This document shows positions 7,859 to 15,529 of a stretch of 62,863 bases of DNA, piece after piece (position 1 is the first letter of the stretch; every line of letters begins with the position of its first letter). Where the stretch lies: contig CACKDD010000005.1 in the NCBI GenBank assembly GCA_902598825.1, positions 1 through 62,863 on the forward strand, written 5' to 3'. The notes beneath the pieces are model-generated. The model had not been told where the DNA came from. It was given only the letters and a program-made list of their open reading frames with translations, and searched no databases. The translations under genes were made by a program, and so were the position numbers. The DNA is from an uncultured Pelagibacteraceae bacterium. GTDB lineage: Bacteria > Pseudomonadota > Alphaproteobacteria > Pelagibacterales > Pelagibacteraceae.

Positions 7859-8251
7859 TTAATATAAAGTTTGAATTACTTTTTTTACTCTTTCAGCCCC
7901 GTTAGGAACTAACGCTTCAACATAAGCATGACATTTGTCAGTTTTAGCTTTGTCATATTTCGATCCATAATGTTTATCCACTGCTTTATTAACTCCTTCA
8001 TCCCACTCTTTTTCTGGAATACCTATTTCAAGAGCGTAAGATTTTAAAACTTTTACAGTTGATATAGATTTTTCTTTCATCGCATATTCAAATGTTTCAC
8101 CAGATGGAAGAAAGTAGTTAGCCATATAAATACCAACGCAGTCCCAAGCTTTGGACTTATCGTTGTCACTCATACCAGCCAATGATGCAGTAGATATTAG
8201 AATTGCCACACAGTAAGTAGCAAATATTTTTAAAGTATCTTTTATTAGCAT
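7859..8251 (-). CDS. Exported small protein, 130 aa
   Basis: Signal peptide at residues 1-25 (MLIKDTLKIFATYCVAILI...SLAG), followed by a helical domain of about 105 residues with two cysteines (about 38 and 107) that could form a disulfide. I chose the ATG at 8251 over the in-frame ATG at 8266 because GGAG lies 6 bases before it and the longer version would place the ribosome site inside the gene. It is the first gene of the small-protein cluster and has a 10-bp hairpin in its leader. Family not recognised. Confidence 0.65.
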   Translation of the reverse strand: MLIKDTLKIFATYCVAILISTASLAGMSDNDKSKAWDCVGIYMANYFLPSGETFEYAMKEKSISTVKVLKSYALEIGIPEKEWDEGVNKAVDKHYGSKYDKAKTDKCHAYVEALVPNGAERVKKVIQTLY

Positions 8252-8264
8252 TGTATCTCCATTC

Positions 8265-8292
8265 AAATAAAGATCTCCGCTAATCTTTATTT
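8265..8292 (-). promoter_or_regulatory. Leader hairpin before the small-protein cluster
   Basis: A perfect 10-bp inverted repeat, AAATAAAGAT / ATCTTTATTT with an 8-base loop, ends 13 bases before the chosen start codon at 8251 and just before its GGAG ribosome site. On the minus-strand transcript there is no U-run after it, so it does not look like a terminator of cysK. A translational or RNA-stability role is an inference. Confidence 0.4.
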
Positions 8293-8320
8293 AATTTTTA
8301 CGTTAATTAAATATATGTTT

Positions 8321-8341
8321 AAAAAGTAACAGTTTTGTTAC
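8321..8341 (-). terminator. Rho-independent terminator after cysK
   Basis: Read on the minus strand, GTAACA-AAAC-TGTTAC forms a 6-bp stem with a 4-base loop followed at once by five T residues, 17 bases after the cysK stop codon. The stem is short but the geometry is that of an intrinsic terminator. It would separate cysE-cysK from the small-protein cluster downstream. Confidence 0.5.
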
Positions 8342-8358
8342 ATAGCAGCTATGCGATA

Positions 8359-9360
8359 TTATAACCAACTAGGAATTGGTAGCTTTTTTTCCTTTAAAAA
8401 AGATTTGTTAAACATCTTTGAGTTGTATTTATCTGATCTATCACAAAGTATAGTTACAATAGTTTTCCCCGGCCCTAATTCTTTTCCTAATCTGATTGCT
8501 CCAGCAATGTTAATTCCACAACTAGTTCCTAAACTTAATCCCTCATTTTGAATTAAATCATAGAGGATAGGTAAAGCTTCATTATCATCTATTGAATACG
8601 CATCATCAATTTTTGCATTCTCAAAATTTTTAGTAACTCTACTAGATCCAATTCCCTCAGTTATAGAATTTCCATCAGATTTTAACTCTCCATTTTTAAT
8701 ATAGTTATAAAGAGAAGATCCTTTTGGATCTGACAAATAAATTTTTACATCTTTATTTTTTTCTTTTAGAAAATTACTTACACCTGAAATTGTTCCACCA
8801 GTTCCTGAAGAACAAACGAAACCATCTACTTTACCTTCAGTTTGATCCCAAATTTCTTTTCCAGTTCCTTCATAATGACCTTTGGCATTAGCGGTGTTAT
8901 CAAATTGATTAGCCCAGACTACTCCATTGTTATTTGTGGGTCTTAATTCATCAGCTAATCTAGCTGCAACTTTAACAAAATTATTATCATCTTTATAAGG
9001 TTTGGCTGGTACTAATCTTAATTCAGCACCTAAGTTTCTTAAAGTATCTTTTTTTTCTTGGGTTTGATTATCATTCATTACAATAATAGTTTTATAACCA
9101 AGAGAATTACCTAATAGTCCCAAGCCTATACCAGTGTTTCCAGCTGTACCTTCAACAACAATACCACCTTTGGAGATCAATTTTTTTTGTTGAGCATCTT
9201 TAATAAGAGCTAAAGCAGCTCTATCTTTAACAGAGCCACCAGGATTTAAAAATTCAGCTTTGCCATAAATATTACATCCAGTAATTTCTGAAGCTGCTCT
9301 TAATTTAATTAAAGGGGTATTTCCAATTCCAGAAATAAAATCTTCTTGATTATTTTTCAT
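8359..9360 (-). CDS. cysK: Cysteine synthase A (O-acetylserine sulfhydrylase)
   Basis: A 333-residue PLP enzyme of the cysteine synthase family that makes cysteine from O-acetylserine and sulfide. The PLP lysine lies in the NPGGSVKDR motif (K45 with the chosen start), the substrate loop is [11 protein letters not shown], and the phosphate-binding loop is [10 protein letters not shown]. The frame stays open further upstream (to 9408), but the ATG at 9360 or 9366 fits family length better and gives only a small overlap with cysE. Its position directly after cysE supports a cysE-cysK operon. Some members use homocysteine-type substrates, but the gene pair favours cysteine synthesis. Confidence 0.9.
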   Translation of the reverse strand: MKNNQEDFISGIGNTPLIKLRAASEITGCNIYGKAEFLNPGGSVKDRAALALIKDAQQKKLISKGGIVVEGTAGNTGIGLGLLGNSLGYKTIIVMNDNQTQEKKDTLRNLGAELRLVPAKPYKDDNNFVKVAARLADELRPTNNNGVVWANQFDNTANAKGHYEGTGKEIWDQTEGKVDGFVCSSGTGGTISGVSNFLKEKNKDVKIYLSDPKGSSLYNYIKNGELKSDGNSITEGIGSSRVTKNFENAKIDDAYSIDDNEALPILYDLIQNEGLSLGTSCGINIAGAIRLGKELGPGKTIVTILCDRSDKYNSKMFNKSFLKEKKLPIPSWL

Positions 9361-9934
9361 TACCATTTTCTTTAGAGTCTTCTGTAACAGCATAGGGTTT
9401 AAATTCACCAGAAGTTGTACCTACATTTCTTGCAGGTATGCCAATCATTACCGCGTTATCTGGAACGTTCTTTGTAACAACTGCGTTAGCTCCAACTTTA
9501 GCATTCTTTCCAATTATAACTGGACCTAATATTTGAGCACCAGAGCCAATAACAACATTATCCATTAATGTTGGATGTCTTTTAATTTCTCTTTGGCTAT
9601 CAGAGTTTATACTTGGAGCAATACCTCCTAAAGTTACCATATGATAGATTGTAACGTTATCTCCAATTTCAGATGTTTCTCCAATTACCACACCCATTCC
9701 ATGATCAATAAATAAATTTTTTCCGATTTTAGCCTTAGGATGAATTTCTATACCTGTTAAGAATCGCGAAAGTTGTGAAATGATTCTTGCAATTAAATCA
9801 AACTTAGCGATAGCAAAAAAATTAGCTATCTTGTGAAAAAGAATAGCTTTAACTCCTGGGTAAGTTAAAATTAAACTTAACTTTGATTTTGCCGCAGGAT
9901 CTCTATCTATTATAGATTGTAAAAAGTCATTCAT
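9350..9934 (-). CDS. cysE: Serine O-acetyltransferase
   Basis: A 194-residue protein that acetylates serine with acetyl-CoA, the committed step of cysteine synthesis. The N-terminal helical part is followed by a left-handed beta-helix with hexapeptide repeats ([33 protein letters not shown] is the hallmark region, positions about 82-114) and a C-terminal tail. It is the short form typical of alphaproteobacteria. It overlaps cysK by about 11 bases and shares its transcript. Confidence 0.93.
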   Translation of the reverse strand: MNDFLQSIIDRDPAAKSKLSLILTYPGVKAILFHKIANFFAIAKFDLIARIISQLSRFLTGIEIHPKAKIGKNLFIDHGMGVVIGETSEIGDNVTIYHMVTLGGIAPSINSDSQREIKRHPTLMDNVVIGSGAQILGPVIIGKNAKVGANAVVTKNVPDNAVMIGIPARNVGTTSGEFKPYAVTEDSKENGNEK

Positions 9935-10006
9935 AAGTATTTGTCAGCTTGATAAAAATAATTAATGCTTATATAGTTATTTTAAACAGTATTTAAAGGA
10001 GAAATT

Positions 10007-10417
10007 ATGTACAAAAACACTAATTGTTTTCATCTAGCAATCCCTTGTGGAGATCTAGAAACAGCAAAAAAGTTTTATAGTGAAACTTTGGGTTGCCGAC
10101 TTGATAACTCTGCTCAAGAATGGGCTGATGTTGATTTTTGGGGAAATGAATTAACACTTCATGCAAGTGATCATAAGTTAGATAGTGAAAGACATGACGT
10201 GGACATGGGAAATGTTTCTGTTCCTCACTTTGGAGTTCACTTATCAAGAAAAGATTTTGATGCTTTAAAAAATAGACTGAAAGAAAACGGTGCGAAATAT
10301 TATGATGAACCTTACTTAAGATTTAAAGGTACAAAATATGAGCAAGAAACTTTTTTTGTAAAAGATCCTAACGAAAATATTTTAGAGATTAAAACATTAA
10401 CGGCTAATTCAGAATAA
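10007..10417 (+). CDS. VOC (glyoxalase/bleomycin-resistance) family protein
   Basis: A 136-residue vicinal-oxygen-chelate protein with two beta-alpha-beta-beta-beta units. Candidate metal ligands are H9 in CFHLAIP, H77 in VPHFGVHLS and a C-terminal glutamate in NILEIKT. Members are glyoxalases, dioxygenases or isomerases; the exact activity is not readable. A strong AAAGGAG site precedes the ATG. It is followed 11 bases later by a LysE-type exporter on the same strand. Confidence 0.82.
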   Translation: MYKNTNCFHLAIPCGDLETAKKFYSETLGCRLDNSAQEWADVDFWGNELTLHASDHKLDSERHDVDMGNVSVPHFGVHLSRKDFDALKNRLKENGAKYYDEPYLRFKGTKYEQETFFVKDPNENILEIKTLTANSE

Positions 10418-10428
10418 TCTGATTTTAG

Positions 10429-11043
10429 ATGGAATACCTGGTACTGGGTTTTTTTACCGGGCTTAGTTTAATATTAGCAATTGGTGCACAAAACATTTTT
10501 GTAATAGAGCAGGGGCTTAAAAAACAACATGTATTTTTAGTCTGTTTAGTTTGTTCTTTATCAGATTTATTATTAATATTTTCTGGTATTCTTCTATTTC
10601 TTTTTTTTCATCAATATTTTAATTTATTTGTAGAGTTAGTTTTAAATATTTCGTTAATAATTTTTTTAATCTATTTTATATATTCTAAAATCAAATCTTT
10701 TAAAATTAATGTCAATTTCAATAGTGAATTTAAAGATATTTCTAGTTCTGAGATTTTATTAAAGACACTTGGTTTTACTTATCTAAATGCACATGTTTAT
10801 TCTGATACAGTTTTCTTTTTAGGAAATTTTTCAAAAAATTTTCTTTTTGATGAAAAAATTTATTTTGGTATTGGCGCATCAATTGCATCATTTATATTTT
10901 TCTTTCTGCTAGGTTATTTATCTGTTTACTTTTCAAAATATGCTCAGAATGACAAAACATGGAAATTTATTAATATATTTATAATTGGCTTTATGTCCTT
11001 GCTTACAATTTATATAGTTAGAGAAACAGTATATTTTCTTTAA
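10429..11043 (+). CDS. LysE/ArgO family amino-acid exporter
   Basis: A 204-residue inner membrane protein with about five to six helices. The N-terminal GFFTGLSLILAIGAQNIFVIEQG segment is the signature of LysE/ArgO exporters of basic amino acids. Length matches the family. It likely exports excess lysine or arginine, but related proteins export other amino acids. It lies between a VOC protein and alternative oxidase on the same strand. Confidence 0.85.
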   Translation: MEYLVLGFFTGLSLILAIGAQNIFVIEQGLKKQHVFLVCLVCSLSDLLLIFSGILLFLFFHQYFNLFVELVLNISLIIFLIYFIYSKIKSFKINVNFNSEFKDISSSEILLKTLGFTYLNAHVYSDTVFFLGNFSKNFLFDEKIYFGIGASIASFIFFFLLGYLSVYFSKYAQNDKTWKFINIFIIGFMSLLTIYIVRETVYFL

Positions 11044-11059
11044 TTAATAACATTTTTAG

Positions 11060-11788
11060 GTGACAATTATAGCGCATGTTAAATTCTCTATTAGTAATTA
11101 TTTTAAAAATATGAGTGATTTAAATAAACATTTTCAACCAAAAAACTTTAGTGACAAGGTTGCTTTATCTTTTACTAAATTTTTAAGGTTGCTAGCAGAT
11201 ACTTTTTTTAAAAAAAGATATGGCCATAGAGCTGTAGTACTAGAAACAGTTGCAGCTGTCCCAGGAATGGTTGCTGGTATGTTGTTACACTTAAAATCTC
11301 TTAGAAAAATAGAAGATGATAAAGGTTGGATAAAAACTCTTTTAGACGAAGCTGAAAATGAAAGAATGCATTTAATGACTTTTGTTCATATTGCAAAACC
11401 AACTGCTATTGAAAGATTTATAATTATGATTGCTCAATTCATTTTTATTTTAACTTATGCAATAATATATTTAGTCTCTCAAAGAACTGCTCATAGAATT
11501 GTTGGTTATTTTGAAGAGGAAGCAGTTATTAGTTATACAGAATATTTAAATGAACTTGAGGCTGGAACTATTCCTGATCAACCTGCTCCTGAAATTGCAA
11601 TAAATTATTGGAACCTGCCTCTACATTCAACACTTAAGGATGTTGTAAGAGTAATAAGAGATGATGAAGCGGGACACAGAGACGTAAATCATCAGTTTGC
11701 TGATTTAATTAATAGGAAAAAATCAAAAAAAAATATTGCTTCAAAAGACAAAATTAAAGAAGAAAAAACTGAAGAAATTTTAAATTAA
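11060..11788 (+). CDS. aox: Alternative oxidase
   Basis: A 242-residue (from GTG at 11060) di-iron ubiquinol oxidase that reduces oxygen without proton pumping. The six iron-ligand regions are present: E62 in LETVA, E101 and H104 in NERMH, the glutamate cluster at 152-154 in FEEEA, and E203 and H206 in RDDEAGHR. Two amphipathic or hydrophobic stretches (about 60-80 and 118-140) form the monotopic membrane surface. An ATG at 11111 (225 residues) is an equally possible start, since neither has a good ribosome site. AOX gives a branch to the respiratory chain that tolerates cyanide, NO or redox overload. Confidence 0.93.
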   Translation: MTIIAHVKFSISNYFKNMSDLNKHFQPKNFSDKVALSFTKFLRLLADTFFKKRYGHRAVVLETVAAVPGMVAGMLLHLKSLRKIEDDKGWIKTLLDEAENERMHLMTFVHIAKPTAIERFIIMIAQFIFILTYAIIYLVSQRTAHRIVGYFEEEAVISYTEYLNELEAGTIPDQPAPEIAINYWNLPLHSTLKDVVRVIRDDEAGHRDVNHQFADLINRKKSKKNIASKDKIKEEKTEEILN

Positions 11789-11801
11789 TCCTTAATTTAA
11801 T

Positions 11802-12263
11802 ATGATTGATAAAAGAAAATTTTTAAAATTATTAGGATTTTCTTACCTATTATTTTTAGCATTACCCTACAGGGTTTTATCATCAGCAACCAAAAAAATT
11901 ATTAATCCAAATCTTTCAAAAGCTCAAAAAAATATAATGTTTAATGAGGGTACAGAAAGAGCTTTTACAAGTGATTTACTTAAAGAGGATAGAGAAGGAT
12001 TCTACCATTGTGCAAACTGTAATGCTAAGTTATTTGCATCTAGTTCAAAATTTGATAGTGGAACAGGGTGGCCTTCATTTTCAGAAGCGTTACCAGGAGC
12101 GTTTAAAACAAAAATAGATTATTCTTTTGGTATGAAGCGAGTTGAATATCATTGCGCAAACTGCGGTGCTCATCATGGTCATGTTTTTTTAGATGGTCCA
12201 ACTGCTACTGGAAAAAGATTTTGTAATAATGGATTGTGTTTAATTTTTATTCCAGAAAATTAA
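11802..12263 (+). CDS. msrB: Peptide-methionine (R)-S-oxide reductase, exported form
   Basis: A 153-residue MsrB that repairs methionine-R-sulfoxide in proteins. Zinc-binding pairs C70/C73 and C118/C121 are present, as are the GTGWPSF substrate loop and the catalytic C141 in RFCNN. About 35 extra N-terminal residues carry a DKRKFLKLLG motif followed by a hydrophobic stretch, which looks like a Tat-like (KR variant) signal or membrane anchor, so the enzyme probably works in the periplasm. Its end overlaps that of the convergent dehydrogenase by 4 bases. Confidence 0.9.
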   Translation: MIDKRKFLKLLGFSYLLFLALPYRVLSSATKKIINPNLSKAQKNIMFNEGTERAFTSDLLKEDREGFYHCANCNAKLFASSSKFDSGTGWPSFSEALPGAFKTKIDYSFGMKRVEYHCANCGAHHGHVFLDGPTATGKRFCNNGLCLIFIPEN

Positions 12264-13546
12264 TTAGAAAAACCGTATTTTCTTAGTCTTGCATCACCTG
12301 TTCTAGCGTGAGCTTCCATACCTTCGTATCTTGAAATCCTTGCACAGGCTGCTCCAACAGATTTTGTAGACTCTTTTGTCATTCTTTGAAAACTTAATGT
12401 TTTAATAAATTTTCCTACAAACAATCCACCTGTATAACGACCAGCACCTTTTGTAGGCAAGATATGATTTGTGCCAGAGCATTTATCTCCGTAAGCAACA
12501 GTTGTTTCTTCACCAATAAATAGTGAACCATAATTTTTTAATCTTTTATGAAACCATTCTAGATTTTGAGTTTGAACCTCTAAATGTTCAGGTGCATACT
12601 CATCACTTATAGTAGCCATTTCCTCATCAGTATCACAAAGTATAACTTCACCATAATCTCTCCATGCTGCTTCAGCACTTGTTCTTGGAACTTCAGGTAA
12701 TTCAGCAATCAATTCAGGAACTCTTTTTAATACTTCTTCAGCTAGTCTTTTACTGGTTGTGTATAACCAAGCAGGAGAATTATATCCATGTTCAGCTTGA
12801 CCAACTAAGTCTACCGCTACCATTTCAGTATCAGCTTTGTCATCCGCAATTACAGCAATTTCTGTTGGACCGGCAAATAAATCAATTCCAACTTTTCCAA
12901 ATAAAATTCTTTTTGCCTCAGCAACAAACTGATTTCCTGGACCAACCAATATATCTGCAGGTGGATTTTTAAATAGTCCATTAGTCATTGCAGCAATCCC
13001 AGGAACTCCACCTAAATTTAGTATTACATCAGCACCACACAAATCAGCTGTATAAACAATTGCTGGATGAGCTCCAACTCCTTCTTTGGGAGGACTACAG
13101 GCAATAATATTTTTTACTCCAGCAACTTTTGCTGTTGTTACACTCATAACAGCAGAGGCTATATGTGCGTAACGTCCGCCAGGTATGTAACAGCCAGCAG
13201 TGTTGACTGGTATTAATTTTTGACCAGCAAACAATCCTGGAGAAAGTTCTACTTCAAAATCTTGACCATAGTTTTTTAATTGGGCTTCAGCAAATTTTCT
13301 TACTCTTTCATGAGAAAATTGAATGTCATCTTTTGTTTTTTGATCTAACTCTTTTTTGATCTTTTCAATTCTTTCTTTAGAAACAATAATTTCACCATCG
13401 TATTTATCGAATTTTTTAGTTAAATTGATACATGCATCTTCTTTTGAATTTTCAATTTCCTTTAATAAATTTTTAACTATCTCAGTAGTTTTAGTATCAT
13501 CTGTAGAAGATGTCTTAGGAGATTTTTTTAAATAAGTAATTGCCAT
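12260..13546 (-). CDS. HisD-family dehydrogenase, probably sulfopropanediol-type (HpsN-like)
   Basis: A 428-residue NAD-dependent dehydrogenase of the histidinol dehydrogenase fold. The HisD catalytic EH pair (DEYAPEHLEV), the GTNHILPT metal loop and the terminal EGMEAH motif are kept, but the following segment (GAGRYTGGLFVGKFIKTLSFQR) differs from biosynthetic HisD and resembles the HpsN group that oxidises 2,3-dihydroxypropane-1-sulfonate to sulfolactate. The neighbours are catabolic (Pta-like, LDH2-like, sulfonate-type transporter), not his genes. So I infer a carbon/sulfonate oxidation role; true histidinol oxidation cannot be excluded from sequence alone. Confidence 0.8.
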   Translation of the reverse strand: MAITYLKKSPKTSSTDDTKTTEIVKNLLKEIENSKEDACINLTKKFDKYDGEIIVSKERIEKIKKELDQKTKDDIQFSHERVRKFAEAQLKNYGQDFEVELSPGLFAGQKLIPVNTAGCYIPGGRYAHIASAVMSVTTAKVAGVKNIIACSPPKEGVGAHPAIVYTADLCGADVILNLGGVPGIAAMTNGLFKNPPADILVGPGNQFVAEAKRILFGKVGIDLFAGPTEIAVIADDKADTEMVAVDLVGQAEHGYNSPAWLYTTSKRLAEEVLKRVPELIAELPEVPRTSAEAAWRDYGEVILCDTDEEMATISDEYAPEHLEVQTQNLEWFHKRLKNYGSLFIGEETTVAYGDKCSGTNHILPTKGAGRYTGGLFVGKFIKTLSFQRMTKESTKSVGAACARISRYEGMEAHARTGDARLRKYGFSN

Positions 13547-13607
13547 AGTTTTTATATGAATTAATGGAACTATTTAATGCAAATTAGTTTTTTTTTCAAT
13601 GAAACTA

Positions 13608-14519
13608 TTAATCTAAAGCTACCACTGCAGCAGCAATCGAGGCTAATCTAGCAGGAGCTTCGTCTGATCGACTTGTAATTACCACTGGTACTTTACCACC
13701 AATTACAACTCCAGCAGCACAGGCTCCACAGAAATATATTAACATTTTAACTAAAGCGTTTCCTGTTTCTACACTTGGAACCAATAAAACATCAGCTTCA
13801 CCAGCTACAATATTTTTTATTCCTTTAATTGATGCTGATTTTTTTGAAATACTATTATCAAAAGCTAATGGACCAAAAACATCTGCATTTAAATTATCTT
13901 CTTTAGCTAGTTTGGTTATTTCAGCTGCTTCTTTTGAACTTGGAACACTATCTAGCACTTCTTCAGTAGCAGAAAGAATAGCAACTTTTGGCTTATCAAT
14001 TCCGATTCTATTTGAAAAATTTATTACATTTTTCAAAATATGCATTTTTGTTTTTATATTTGGCAATACATTTAATGCTCCATCAGTAATTATTAATGGT
14101 TTGCTTTCTTTATCAATAGTCATGTGCCAGATATGACTTAGTCTAGTTTTTCCTAATAAATCATATTCTCTTTTTAAAACTTCTTTCATTAAAACATCAG
14201 TATGAATATGTCCTTTGACAATAATTCTAACTTTTTTTTCTTTTGCTAATTTTGCAGCTATTGGTGCAGTATTATTTTCAACAGGTTCGTTTATGATTTC
14301 ATAATTAGAAATATCCCATTTTAAATCTTCAGCACATTTTAAAATTTCTTTTTCATCACCGATAAAAATTGGCTCTATTAAATTCTCATTTACAGCATCT
14401 TGTATTGAAAGCATAGGTAGGGGTTTACCTGCATTAACTATTGCTGCTTTAACACCCTTTTTTTTATGGGCAACATCTAAAAGGTTATTTGGACAGACTA
14501 TTTCCTTATTTGATAGCAT
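13608..14519 (-). CDS. Phosphate acetyl/butyryltransferase family protein
   Basis: A 303-residue protein with the Pta/Ptb fold, including the C-terminal blocks VAGEADVLLVPSVETGNALVK and GKVPVVITSRSDEAPARLAS that bind CoA and phosphate. The family converts acyl phosphate plus CoA to acyl-CoA plus phosphate. In sulfonate degradation, Pta recovers acetyl-CoA from the acetyl phosphate made by sulfoacetaldehyde acetyltransferase (Xsc); no Xsc gene is in this window. The short, single-domain form matches Pta and phosphotransbutyrylase alike, so acyl specificity is open. Confidence 0.87.
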   Translation of the reverse strand: MLSNKEIVCPNNLLDVAHKKKGVKAAIVNAGKPLPMLSIQDAVNENLIEPIFIGDEKEILKCAEDLKWDISNYEIINEPVENNTAPIAAKLAKEKKVRIIVKGHIHTDVLMKEVLKREYDLLGKTRLSHIWHMTIDKESKPLIITDGALNVLPNIKTKMHILKNVINFSNRIGIDKPKVAILSATEEVLDSVPSSKEAAEITKLAKEDNLNADVFGPLAFDNSISKKSASIKGIKNIVAGEADVLLVPSVETGNALVKMLIYFCGACAAGVVIGGKVPVVITSRSDEAPARLASIAAAVVALD

Positions 14520-14523
14520 AAAT

Positions 14524-15528
14524 TTAATTCTTAAGTATTTTTAAATCTTTTTTAATTGTTTCTGAAATTTTAATATCCTTTTTTGAATTCATTTTGAACC
14601 TTTTAAATTTATTTTCACCAGGGTACATAATATTTTTTACACCTTTAATTTTAGGTAATTTTTTTATTGTTTTAATATTATTTTTAATTCTACTATTATA
14701 ATCCTTCACAAATAAATTTGTTTTAAATGTGATAAATAAATGGCCGATATTTTGAGGGCCCGAAAAATCATCAAATGGATCTTTAACTCTACCAGCATGA
14801 TTACTTCCTGTTAAAACACCACTTAAAATATCAACCATCCAAGCTAATCCTGAACCTCTAAAACCAGCAATAGGTAACTGAACTCCTTTAAGAGCTTTTT
14901 TTGCATTTGTTGTGGGTTTACCAAATTTATCTAAAGCAACACCTTCTGGAATTTTTTGATTATTTCTTGCAGCTACTCTTATCTTTCCTCTATTAATCAT
15001 TGAAATAGAAGTATCTAAAATAAATGGAATCTTTGAACCTGTAGGAGTTCCAAAACAAATGGGGTTAGTACCAAATAAACTTTTTAATGCTCCATGAGGA
15101 GCTACTGCTGGTGGTGCACTTGTGTAAATCATAGTAACCAGATTTTTTTTTACTGCTTGCTCTGCATAATATCCTGAAAGACCATAATGACCGCTATTCT
15201 TTACTGCAACCATTCCTATCCCTGTTTTAGTTGCATTTTGAATTGCTTTTTTTATAGCAACATCTGCAGCTACAAAACCTATACTATTATTTGCATCTAC
15301 AAGTGAAATAGACTGTGAAATCTTTTTAATCTTAATTTTAGGTTTTGGATTAATAACTTTTTTAGAAATTCTTTCACAATACATTTTTAATCGTGAAAGA
15401 CCGTGCCCATAGGCGCCAACTAACTCGGCATTGATTAAAGCATTTGCCGAAATCAAAGCATGATTGTTATTTAAGCCAAATTTTTTAAAGATTTTAATAA
15501 CTTCTTTTTTTAAAATATCCGTTTTCAA
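14524..15528 (-). CDS. LDH2/malate-lactate dehydrogenase family oxidoreductase
   Basis: A 334-residue NAD(P)-dependent dehydrogenase of the type-2 malate/L-lactate dehydrogenase (MDH/YlbC/ComC) family. The catalytic histidine sits in the KNSGHYGLSGYY motif (residue about 119). Family members reduce or oxidise 2-hydroxy acids such as malate, lactate, ureidoglycolate and, in ComC/SlcC, sulfolactate. The start is TTG at 15528 with an AAAGGA site inside the end of the upstream permease gene, one base after its stop. Next to an HpsN-like enzyme, a sulfolactate role is a reasonable hypothesis. Confidence 0.86.
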   Translation of the reverse strand: MKTDILKKEVIKIFKKFGLNNNHALISANALINAELVGAYGHGLSRLKMYCERISKKVINPKPKIKIKKISQSISLVDANNSIGFVAADVAIKKAIQNATKTGIGMVAVKNSGHYGLSGYYAEQAVKKNLVTMIYTSAPPAVAPHGALKSLFGTNPICFGTPTGSKIPFILDTSISMINRGKIRVAARNNQKIPEGVALDKFGKPTTNAKKALKGVQLPIAGFRGSGLAWMVDILSGVLTGSNHAGRVKDPFDDFSGPQNIGHLFITFKTNLFVKDYNSRIKNNIKTIKKLPKIKGVKNIMYPGENKFKRFKMNSKKDIKISETIKKDLKILKN

Positions 15529-15529
15529 A

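Noticed and set aside
8281..8358. Riboswitch before the small-protein cluster or cysK
   Set aside because: The region holds only two simple hairpins and no recognisable SAM or glycine riboswitch core.
12260..13546. Histidinol dehydrogenase of histidine biosynthesis
   Set aside because: The fold and core catalytic residues fit, but the segment after the GTNH loop differs from biosynthetic HisD and all neighbours are catabolic, so I call it HpsN-like and keep histidinol as an alternative.
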